A DNA stretch of 64,000 nucleotides from contig NZ_CP145607.1 of NCBI RefSeq assembly GCF_036884275.1, positions 2,343,001-2,407,000 on the forward strand. Direction: 5' to 3'. Source of the stretch: Sphingomonas kaistensis. Its GTDB lineage: Bacteria; Pseudomonadota; Alphaproteobacteria; Sphingomonadales; Sphingomonadaceae. A model generated the notes under the pieces. It made no database searches. It saw only the letters and a program-made list of their open reading frames with translations, and had not been told where the DNA came from. Numbering within the stretch: position 1 is the stretch's first letter; each line of letters opens with the position of its first letter. This document shows, in pieces, positions 56,069 through 64,000 of the stretch. The translations under genes and the position numbers were made by a program.

Positions 56069-56527
56069 TCAGCAGCTGCAGACGCTTTTGCGCTTAGGCG
56101 CCTTGGGCGCGGTCGTTGCGAATTCGGCTGCGGTCAGCCAGCCCGAACGGTCGCGGTCGGCGGAGGCAAATTTGGTCACCGTTTTCACCGCCCATTCGTC
56201 GAAGCTCAGCGTTCCATTGCCGTCCCGGTCGAGTTTGGCGAAGGCCTTGCGCCGAGGCTCGAACAATTCGGCCGAGGTGATCCGCCCGTCATCGTCCTTG
56301 TCCGCCCGCGCGAACCTCTTTTCTTCGCGGCTCTTCGGGCTGGCGAGCGGCGGCGCGCGCACGGCGTCAAAGGTCGGAGTGGCGGCGGCGATCAGCGGCG
56401 CGGCGGGCGCCACCGGAGGCGCGGCCGGCGCTGCGGCGGCGGCATCGGCGGATTTGCTGGAATACATGAAAAAAGCGCCCGAGGAGAGTAACAGGGCAGC
56501 AATGGCGCCGGCGACGAGGCGGGTCAT
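56069..56527 (-). CDS. EF-hand protein, secreted or membrane-anchored
   Basis: A 152-residue protein with an N-terminal hydrophobic segment (about 5-22, VAGAIAALLLSSGAFFM) and an Ala/Pro-rich linker. It carries three EF-hand loops with complete acidic positions: DKDDDGRITSAE (76-87), DRDGNGTLSFDE (100-111) and DRDRSGWLTAAE (124-135). It ends in CSC. Such proteins are presumed periplasmic calcium binders in sphingomonads. Role unknown. Confidence 0.9.
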   Translation of the reverse strand: MTRLVAGAIAALLLSSGAFFMYSSKSADAAAAAPAAPPVAPAAPLIAAATPTFDAVRAPPLASPKSREEKRFARADKDDDGRITSAELFEPRRKAFAKLDRDGNGTLSFDEWAVKTVTKFASADRDRSGWLTAAEFATTAPKAPKRKSVCSC

Positions 56528-56588
56528 GAACGACCTCCTGGCAATCAGCGATCCGGCAGGCTCTTTGTCTCCGTTTATTTCGGGTCCG

Positions 56589-57173
56589 TCAACGTCCGGT
56601 CAAACGATGCCGGATCAGGGTCCAGCTTCGCCCGGGCGTCGCTTCGGGCTCAGGCGGCCAGAAGCGGGCCGCGTCGCGGCGGCCGAGCGCATCGAGGAGC
56701 GTGATCGGTCGGAGCGGACGCGGCGCGGGGTCCGCTGGCAGCTTGCGCAACCATTCGGCGTCGCCCGAGCGCCGCGCCAGATCGGCCCGCGAAAAGGCTT
56801 CTCCGCCCTGCACGCCCTCGCCGCCGAGAGCCCGCGCAAGCAAAGCGAACAAGGCTTCTCCACGCGGGGCGGGGTCCGGCGTCTCGTCGAGCACTTGCAG
56901 CCAGCCGTCGGCCAGCGCCGCGCAATTGGCGCCGCTGACGCCGACCACCATCAGGTCCGACACGATCAGTGACAGCAAGGGCTCGGGTGGCGGAGGCTGG
57001 GTATCGAGCGCGGCGAGTTGGTCGCGCCACCAGGCAAGCTTGATCGCGCCCAGCGCCGGCTGCGCCGCGCCGAGCGCCACGTCGGCCAGGCGGTCATCGA
57101 GCGCCAGCGCCGTATCGAACGCCATTCGGCGCGCCTCCGGCCAGTGCAGCCGGACAAGATCGCGGTCGCGCAT
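56589..57173 (-). CDS. Squalene/phytoene synthase-like protein (short)
   Basis: A 194-residue all-alpha protein with weak similarity to the squalene/phytoene synthase family (LGAIKLAWWRDQLAALD near residue 41, as in the lRlqWWrdal motif). The two aspartate-rich DxxxD motifs of true synthases are not evident, and it is shorter than about 280 residues, so it may be of the non-catalytic NDUFAF6-like type. It lies 9 bases downstream of recR on the same strand. Confidence 0.7.
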   Translation of the reverse strand: MRDRDLVRLHWPEARRMAFDTALALDDRLADVALGAAQPALGAIKLAWWRDQLAALDTQPPPPEPLLSLIVSDLMVVGVSGANCAALADGWLQVLDETPDPAPRGEALFALLARALGGEGVQGGEAFSRADLARRSGDAEWLRKLPADPAPRPLRPITLLDALGRRDAARFWPPEPEATPGRSWTLIRHRLTGR

Positions 57174-57182
57174 GATCGGAGC

Positions 57183-57779
57183 TCAGGCGACCGGGCGACG
57201 GGCGCGTAGCGCCTGTGCCAGCGTGCCTTCGTCGAGATAGTCGAGCTCGCCACCAACCGGCAGGCCATGGGCAAGCTGGGTCAGCCGCACCGGGTAGGTC
57301 TCGAGCCGCTCGGCCAGATAATGGGCGGTGGTCTGCCCCTCCAGCGTCGCATTCATCGCCAGCACGATTTCGTCGATCCCGCCCGCACCAACCCGCTGAA
57401 GCAGCTTGTCGATCGACAGATCCTCGGGCCGCACGCCCTCCAGCGCCGACAGCTTGCCGCCAAGCACATGGTAGCGTCCGGGAAACAGCCGCGATCGGTC
57501 GAGCGCCCAGAGGTCCGATACTTCCTCAACCACGCACAGGCTCTTGTCGTCGCGTCGCGGGTCGGCGCAGATGGTGCAGGGATCGCGGGTATCGACATTG
57601 CCGCAGATCGAGCAGGTCGACAGCCGTTCGGACACGGTTTGCAACGCCGCCAGTAACGGCTGCAAGGCACCCTCGCGCCGCTTCATCAGGTGCAGCACCG
57701 CACGCCGGGCCGAACGGGGCCCGAGGCCCGGCAACCGGGCGAGCGCATTGGCGAGGGCTTCGATTTCCTGGGAGGCCAT
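57183..57779 (-). CDS. recR: Recombination protein RecR
   Basis: A 198-residue RecR, which forms a tetrameric clamp with RecO in RecF-pathway repair. The helix-hairpin-helix [15 protein letters not shown], the zinc finger [16 protein letters not shown], the Toprim LCVVEEVSD and the C-terminal [29 protein letters not shown] are present. The gene normally follows a DNA polymerase III tau or ybaB gene, but here it begins next to fmt in divergence, with 47 bases between starts. Confidence 0.96.
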   Translation of the reverse strand: MASQEIEALANALARLPGLGPRSARRAVLHLMKRREGALQPLLAALQTVSERLSTCSICGNVDTRDPCTICADPRRDDKSLCVVEEVSDLWALDRSRLFPGRYHVLGGKLSALEGVRPEDLSIDKLLQRVGAGGIDEIVLAMNATLEGQTTAHYLAERLETYPVRLTQLAHGLPVGGELDYLDEGTLAQALRARRPVA

Positions 57780-57826
57780 TACCGATCCAGATAGGAAAAG
57801 CGGGCGGTTTCCGCCATAGGCCCGCC

Positions 57827-58729
57827 ATGCGGCTTATCTTCATGGGATCCCCGGCCTTTGCGGTGCCGACGCTCGACGCACTGATCGAGGCCGGGCACGA
57901 GATCGCCGCCGTTTATTCGCAGCCCCCGCGTCCCGCGCAACGCGGCAAGAAGCTGCAGCCGACCGCCGTACACCAGCGCGCGGAGGAGTTGGGTCTCACC
58001 GTTCGCACGCCAGAGCGTCTGCGCTCGGCGGAAGAGCAAGAGGCGTTTGCCGCGTTCGGCGCAGAGGCGGCAGTGGTCGCGGCTTATGGTTTGCTGCTGC
58101 CTCAGCCGATCCTCGACGCACCGGAGCGCGGCTGCCTGAACGTCCATGCCAGCCTGCTTCCCCGCTGGCGCGGCGCGGCGCCGATCCACCGCGCCATCCT
58201 TGCCGGGGACGAGGAAACCGGCGTCACCATCATGCAAATGGAAGCCGGGCTGGACACCGGCCCGATGCTGCGCGCCGGTCGCACCCCCATCGACGGCAAG
58301 ACCGTTAGCGAACTGACAGGCGAACTGGCGACGATGGGAGCGCGCTTGATGGTCGAGGAACTCGCCGACCCCTCCCCGGCCCGCGTCCAGCCCGACCAAG
58401 GCGTGACCCACGCGCCCAAGATCGCCAAGGCCGAGGCGCGCATCGACTGGACCGCAGCCGCTGAATCCATCGAACGGCAGGTGCGCGCCTTCGCGCCTGC
58501 GCCGGGTGCGTGGTTCGAAGCCAATGGCGAACGGATAAAGCTGCTTGCTGCCGATCTTGTCGAAGACGTGGTCGCACCGCCGGCCACCATCCTCGACGAC
58601 CGTCTCACCATCGGCTGCGGCACCGGCGCGGTTCGCCCGGCCCTTCTTCAACGCGCAGGTGGACGCGCCATGCCGACCGCGGAGTTGCTGCGCGGCTTCG
58701 CCCTTGCGCCTGGCACCGTCCTTCCGTGA
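57827..58729 (+). CDS. fmt: Methionyl-tRNA formyltransferase
   Basis: A 300-residue Fmt, which formylates Met-tRNA(fMet). The ATG at 57827 gives [16 protein letters not shown]. Folate-binding and catalytic [16 protein letters not shown] with NVHAS, the DTGPML segment, and a C-terminal OB-like domain are present. It begins a tightly coupled run with truA, an MFS transporter and cysK, each joined by a GTGA overlap. The def gene, often next to fmt, is not here. Confidence 0.96.
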   Translation: MRLIFMGSPAFAVPTLDALIEAGHEIAAVYSQPPRPAQRGKKLQPTAVHQRAEELGLTVRTPERLRSAEEQEAFAAFGAEAAVVAAYGLLLPQPILDAPERGCLNVHASLLPRWRGAAPIHRAILAGDEETGVTIMQMEAGLDTGPMLRAGRTPIDGKTVSELTGELATMGARLMVEELADPSPARVQPDQGVTHAPKIAKAEARIDWTAAAESIERQVRAFAPAPGAWFEANGERIKLLAADLVEDVVAPPATILDDRLTIGCGTGAVRPALLQRAGGRAMPTAELLRGFALAPGTVLP

Positions 58730-59478
58730 CACGCTGGAAGCTGATCCTCGAATGGGACGGCGCGCCGTTCATGGGGTGGCAGCGGCAGGATCACGGACCC
58801 TCGGTGCAGGGCGCGCTGGAGCAAGCGGTGCTCAAGATGACCGGCGAGACCGTCACGGCCCACGCCTCCGGTCGCACCGACGCCGGGGTGCATGCGCTCG
58901 CCATGCCGGTGCATCTTGACCTAGACAAGGCGCTCGACGGTCATCGCCTCGCCGAAGGCCTCAACGCCCTGCTCCGCCCCAATCCGGTCGCTGTGCTGTC
59001 GGCAGAGCCGGTTGCTGATGACTGGCACGCCCGCTTTTCCTGCCTCGGACGACGCTACCTCTACCGCATCGCCAATCGCCGAGCCCCGCTGACGCTCGAC
59101 AAAGGCCGCGCGTGGCGCATCGCCAAGCCGCTCGATGCCGCCGCCATGCAGCAAGGCGCCGCGCATCTCGTCGGCCATCACGACTTCACCACCTTTCGCT
59201 CGGTCAATTGCCAGTCAGACAGCCCGGTAAAGACGCTGGACCACCTCGAGGTCGAACGCGTGGGCGAAGAGATTCACATCCACGCTGCCGCCCGATCCTT
59301 TCTTCATCATCAGGTGCGCTCGATGGTCGGTTGCCTCAGCCTGGTTGGACTCGGCCAATGGTTGCCGGACGACATGCGAAAATCTCTTGAAGCCCGCGAT
59401 CGCGCAGCCCTCGGCCTCAATGCCCCGGCCGAAGGGCTTTACTTCGCCGGGGCGCTCTACGACACGCCGACCGCGTGA
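58726..59478 (+). CDS. truA: tRNA pseudouridine(38-40) synthase
   Basis: A 250-residue TruA. GTG 58726 overlaps the fmt stop (GTGA), which decides the start ([19 protein letters not shown]). The catalytic Asp is in [21 protein letters not shown] and [13 protein letters not shown] are the other family motifs. It modifies U38-U40 in many tRNAs. It overlaps the next gene in the same way. Confidence 0.96.
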   Translation: MTRWKLILEWDGAPFMGWQRQDHGPSVQGALEQAVLKMTGETVTAHASGRTDAGVHALAMPVHLDLDKALDGHRLAEGLNALLRPNPVAVLSAEPVADDWHARFSCLGRRYLYRIANRRAPLTLDKGRAWRIAKPLDAAAMQQGAAHLVGHHDFTTFRSVNCQSDSPVKTLDHLEVERVGEEIHIHAAARSFLHHQVRSMVGCLSLVGLGQWLPDDMRKSLEARDRAALGLNAPAEGLYFAGALYDTPTA

Positions 59479-60760
59479 ACACTTCCCCCACCTCCCCGCT
59501 CCAGATCCGCGATTTCCGCCTCTACTGGCTGGCGCGATTTTTCGCCGTGCTCGCGACCATGGGGATGGTGGTGATCATCGGCTATCAGGTCTACGACACC
59601 GCCCGCGCCGACTACGGCATGAGCATCCGCCAGGCCTCGCTGATGCTGGGTCTGCTCGGCGCGGTGCAATTCGTGCCGCTGGCCTTCCTCACCCCCGTCG
59701 CCGGCTGGACCGCCGACCGGTTCGAGCGGCGCACCGTCGCCCGGATGGCCAATGCGGTCGACATGCTGGTCGCGCTTACCCTCGGCCTTGTGACCTACGC
59801 CGAGGTGCTGAACCTGCCTCTGCTGTTCACATTGGCGGCACTCCACGGTGTCGCTCGGGTGTTCGTCGGCCCGTCGATGTCGGCCATCGCGCCCAATATC
59901 GTGCCGCCGGAACTGTTGCCCAAGGCAATCGCGATGTCCTCCATCGCGTGGCAATCGGCCTCGGTCGCGGGGCCAGCGCTGGGCGGCTTCCTCTATGCAG
60001 TCGGCGCGCCGCTGCCTTATTGGGCAGCGACCGGGCTGATGGGATGCGCCATCCTGCTGCTGACGCCGGTTCGCCGGATCATGCCCCCGCCGATGACGGC
60101 AAATCTCCACCCGATCCGCCAGATGATCGAAGGACTGACCTTTGTCCGTCGCCGACGCTTCCTGTTCGGCGCGATCACCCTCGACCTGTTCGCAGTGCTG
60201 CTCGGCGGCGCGACCGCGATGCTGCCGGTGTTTGCCCGCGACATCCTCCACGTCGGGACCGAAGGGCTCGGCCTGATGCGCGGCGCGCCCGCGATCGGTG
60301 CGGCGCTGGTCGCCGGCATCTTCGCAATTCGCCCGCTCCACCACAATGTCGGGATCAAGATGCTGTGGAGCGTTGCGGCCTTCGGGGCCCTGACCGTTGC
60401 GTTCGGCCTGTCGTCCAACTTCCTCCTCAGCCTTGGCATTCTCGCCTTGCTCGGCGCCGCGGACATGCTCAGCGTCTATGTCCGCTCCAGCCTAGTTCAG
60501 CTCCACACCCCCGACATGATGCGCGGGCGAGTGTCGGCGGTCAGCGGGCTTGCGATCAGCGCTTCCAACGAGCTTGGCGAATTGCAGTCTGGTGTTGCCG
60601 CCGCCTTGCTCGGACCGGTCGGCGCCGTGGTCGCCGGCGGGGCCGCTGCCATTGGTATCGCGGGACTGTGGTCCTATCTCTTCCCCGAACTCAGGCGGGC
60701 GAAGACCTTCGACCCGCCGCCCGAAGTGCTCGCCCAAGCAGTTGAACAGGAGAAACCTGC

Positions 60761-60764
<4 letters not shown>
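59475..60764 (+). CDS. MFS transporter (MFS_3/EntS-like)
   Basis: A 429-residue 12-helix major facilitator of the EntS type. GTG 59475 overlaps the truA stop. The N-terminal [22 protein letters not shown] and the [19 protein letters not shown] loop 2-3 are typical; PHxxxG-type C-terminal motifs such as [19 protein letters not shown] follow. EntS-like carriers usually export small molecules such as siderophores; a substrate cannot be assigned. It overlaps cysK, and its insertion between tRNA-modification and cysteine genes is unexplained. Confidence 0.9.
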
Positions 60765-61693
<929 letters not shown>

Positions 61694-61780
61694 TCGAAAC
61701 GCAATCCTCAGCTTTAGACAAAGCATTAACCGGCATCACGATAACTGGTCCTGCTCGGCGCACATCCGGCAGGAACCAGG

Positions 61781-64000
61781 ATGCCTCAAGTCAGACTGAA
61801 TTTCGCGGACAAGGCAGGTGACGGACGGCCTCGCGCTTCGGTGCGCGAGGCAATGACGTTCGACGTCCTGCCGCCGCGAACCGACAACGATCTGACGCTT
61901 CAGTCCAAACGCGTGGCGATGTGGGCCTATGCCCCCATCCTGCTGGCCGCCACTCACTTCATCGTCGGCCTGATTCTCCTCGTGCGCGAGAGGAGCAACA
62001 TGGACGGCGACCAGCTTGGCATGGCGCTCGCCCTGGTCGCATTGGCGCTGCTGCTCGACGGCGGCGCGGGTCTTTGCCTTCATCTGCGCACCCGTCTCCG
62101 CCTGACGCCGGTGTTCGCGGTGCGACTGTTGATGGGTTGGTTCGGCCTGTCTGGCATCCTGTGGATGCTGTTCGGCGGCGCGGCCTATAGCGGCCTGCAG
62201 GACAAGAGCTTTCTTCCGCTGGCGCTTGGGGCCGGACTGGCGGTCAAGGCGATGCTCTCGATCGGCTCGCCTCCCGCAGCCATTCTGAACGCCCTGATGG
62301 CCACGATCGGGGTCAACCTCTTTTCCGACGATCCCTTGCTCCGTGCCGCCATTCCGCTGCTCGGCCTCCTGACCGCGGTCTATTCCATCATCATCACCCA
62401 GCTGATGCTCGCCGGAAGCCGCCGCCGGCTGACGCTCGACTGGCAGGCAAAAAAAGCACTCAATTTCATCGCGGAATTCGAGAACAGTGGGCGCGGCTGG
62501 TTCTGGGAAACCAATGCGAGCGGCACGCTGTCCTACGTCAGCCAGCAACTCGCCGACGACTTCAAGACCTCACCCGAGGCTTTGCTCGGCCGTCAGTTCA
62601 CCGATCTCCTGTCGGTCGACAACGGCAACAATCAGGGCTTGCGCGAAGAACGCACCCTCGGCTTCCATCTCTCGGCCCGTTTTCCCTTTTCAGATGTCGT
62701 GGTGCGCCCCGCGAGTGACGACGATGTGCAGTGGTCGCTATCGGGCAATCCAGTGTTCGACGATCATGGTCGCTTTTACGGCTTTCGGGGGATCGGCACC
62801 GACCTTACCGAACAGCGCCGGACCGAGCAGGAGATCAATCGCCTCGCCCGTTCGGATTCGCTGACAGGCCTGCCCAACCGCGCGATGATGCGCCGCACGC
62901 TCGACGAAGGCCTGCGCAATGCCAAGCACAGCCATCGTGGCTGCGCCCTGCTGCTGATCGATCTCGACCGCTTCAAGCTCGTCAACGACACCCACGGCCA
63001 CCCAGCGGGCGACGCCTTGCTGAAGCAGGTCGCCCATCGCCTGACGCAGGTGATCGGCCATTACGGTCAGGTCGGCCGGCTGGGAGGGGATGAATTCAAG
63101 GCGGTGCTGCCGGGAACGACCGACATTCATCTGCTCGATCGGATCGCCGGCTCGCTGATCGACGAAGTATCGCGGCCCTACATGGTCGAAGGCCAGCGCG
63201 TGACCATTGGAGCGTCGGTCGGCATCGCGGTCGGTGAGCCTGAGCGGTCGTGCGCGGATTCGATGATCCGTAATGCCGACCTAGCCCTCTATGCCGCCAA
63301 GGCCGCCGGGCGCGGCCGCCATCGTTTCTTCGAACCTTCCATGCACAACAATGCCGCCAATCGGCAGATGCTCGAACATGATCTGCGCGGTGCCGTGACG
63401 CGGGACGAACTGTCAGTGGTATTCCAGCCGATCGTCCGTGCCGCAGGAGAGGAAGTCGCCGGTTTCGAAGCGCTGGTCCGCTGGCAACATCCCAAGCGCG
63501 GCCTGATCCCACCCGCCGAATTCATTCCCATCGCCGAAGAAAGCGGCATGATCGGTCAGCTGGGAGAATGGGTCCTGATCGAAGCGTTGGAAGCGGTCCG
63601 CCATTGGCCGGGACACCTTCGTCTTGCCGTGAACGTCTCGCCGATCCAGTTCAACGATCCGCGGCTGGTCGACCTCGTCGCCGCCGCGCTTACCGTTTCG
63701 GGCGTTGACCCGTCGCGCCTCGAGCTTGAGATTACCGAAGGCGTATTCATGACCGAATGCGATACCACCGAAGCGACCTTTGCGGCCCTGAAGAAGCTTG
63801 GCGTGCGGCTGGTGCTCGATGATTTCGGAACAGGCTATTCGTCGCTCGGCTACTTGAAGCAGGCGCCGTTCGACAAGATCAAGATCGACCGCAGCTTCGT
63901 TCGCGGCGCGGGGCTGGACCAGAGGCGAAATGCGGCGATCATCCGCGCCATCGTTACCCTCGCTGAAAGCCTTGGCATGGATACGGTCGCCGAGGGCGTG
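61781..64000 (+). CDS. GGDEF-EAL protein with membrane domain (cut by window edge)
   Basis: A 740-codon frame without stop runs off the right edge. The N-terminal part (about 45-210) has five or six hydrophobic segments, then a PAS-type domain (about 225-350), GGDEF with intact LGGDEF (about 435-439) and an EAL domain with FEALVRW (E563) plus DDFGTGYSS and KIDRSF. Both catalytic signatures look complete, unlike the gene at 34398. It is probably a membrane-bound c-di-GMP enzyme with a sensory input. Start: ATG 61781 after AGGAACCAGG. Confidence 0.95.
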   Translation, partial: MPQVRLNFADKAGDGRPRASVREAMTFDVLPPRTDNDLTLQSKRVAMWAYAPILLAATHFIVGLILLVRERSNMDGDQLGMALALVALALLLDGGAGLCLHLRTRLRLTPVFAVRLLMGWFGLSGILWMLFGGAAYSGLQDKSFLPLALGAGLAVKAMLSIGSPPAAILNALMATIGVNLFSDDPLLRAAIPLLGLLTAVYSIIITQLMLAGSRRRLTLDWQAKKALNFIAEFENSGRGWFWETNASGTLSYVSQQLADDFKTSPEALLGRQFTDLLSVDNGNNQGLREERTLGFHLSARFPFSDVVVRPASDDDVQWSLSGNPVFDDHGRFYGFRGIGTDLTEQRRTEQEINRLARSDSLTGLPNRAMMRRTLDEGLRNAKHSHRGCALLLIDLDRFKLVNDTHGHPAGDALLKQVAHRLTQVIGHYGQVGRLGGDEFKAVLPGTTDIHLLDRIAGSLIDEVSRPYMVEGQRVTIGASVGIAVGEPERSCADSMIRNADLALYAAKAAGRGRHRFFEPSMHNNAANRQMLEHDLRGAVTRDELSVVFQPIVRAAGEEVAGFEALVRWQHPKRGLIPPAEFIPIAEESGMIGQLGEWVLIEALEAVRHWPGHLRLAVNVSPIQFNDPRLVDLVAAALTVSGVDPSRLELEITEGVFMTECDTTEATFAALKKLGVRLVLDDFGTGYSSLGYLKQAPFDKIKIDRSFVRGAGLDQRRNAAIIRAIVTLAESLGMDTVAEGV

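Overview
The window is dense, GC-rich bacterial chromosome. I read it as an alphaproteobacterium of the Sphingomonadaceae (Sphingomonas or Sphingomicrobium type). This rests on GTG/ATG starts with many 4-base start/stop overlaps, GatCA, a serB-miaA-ilvC-like block, a TonB-dependent receptor, abundant secreted S9/DUF885/amidohydrolase proteins and an exopolysaccharide priming transferase. Genus is inference; no 16S gene is present.

Layout. 0-8 kb: gatC-gatA, a Gly/Tyr-rich lipoprotein, two secreted hydrolases, a DUF3089 protein, ruvX and pyrB. 8-12 kb: a ParA ATPase and a ribbon-helix-helix partner flanked by two SPOR-domain proteins. 12-16 kb: serB, miaA and a short ketol-acid reductoisomerase paralogue, an outer-membrane barrel, then purC. 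16-26 kb: thioesterase, Ca2+/H+ antiporter, S9 peptidase, parC, a ThiD-glyoxalase fusion, a DUF1272 zinc protein and glmM. 25-31 kb: a tightly packed operon of POT peptide transporter, two amidohydrolases (one apparently without its metal site) and NnrU. 31-39 kb: nitroreductase, GntR regulator, acyl-CoA dehydrogenase, Sua5/TsaC, a GGDEF-EAL protein, an exported methyltransferase-like protein and a UshA-type nucleotidase.

39.1-41.1 kb: cytidine deaminase, then the most unusual stretch. Four copies of a short hairpin repeat, all in one orientation, bracket three small units in the same direction: two intact small ORFs and one decayed ORF. It looks like a miniature cassette array. 41-51 kb: a 2OG-Fe(II) oxygenase, a CNT nucleoside transporter, LOG-family phosphoribohydrolase, adenosine kinase, SDR, YhhQ-type transporter, TonB receptor, tRNA-Gly(CCC) and AMP nucleosidase. 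51-55 kb: nucleotide-sugar dehydrogenase, polyprenyl-phosphate sugar transferase, trmFO. 55-64 kb: BLUF photoreceptor, EF-hand protein, a squalene/phytoene-synthase-like protein, recR, a coupled fmt-truA-MFS-cysK run, and a GGDEF-EAL protein cut by the window edge.

Two functional themes stand out. Nucleotide scavenging: the UshA-like nucleotidase, Cdd, the CNT transporter, adenosine kinase, LOG and Amn together would import and recycle nucleosides. Peptide use: the DUF885 and S9 peptidases, the POT transporter and the amidohydrolases suggest a peptide-scavenging lifestyle. Two GGDEF/EAL proteins, a BLUF protein and exopolysaccharide genes point to light- and c-di-GMP-linked surface behaviour, but that link is inference.
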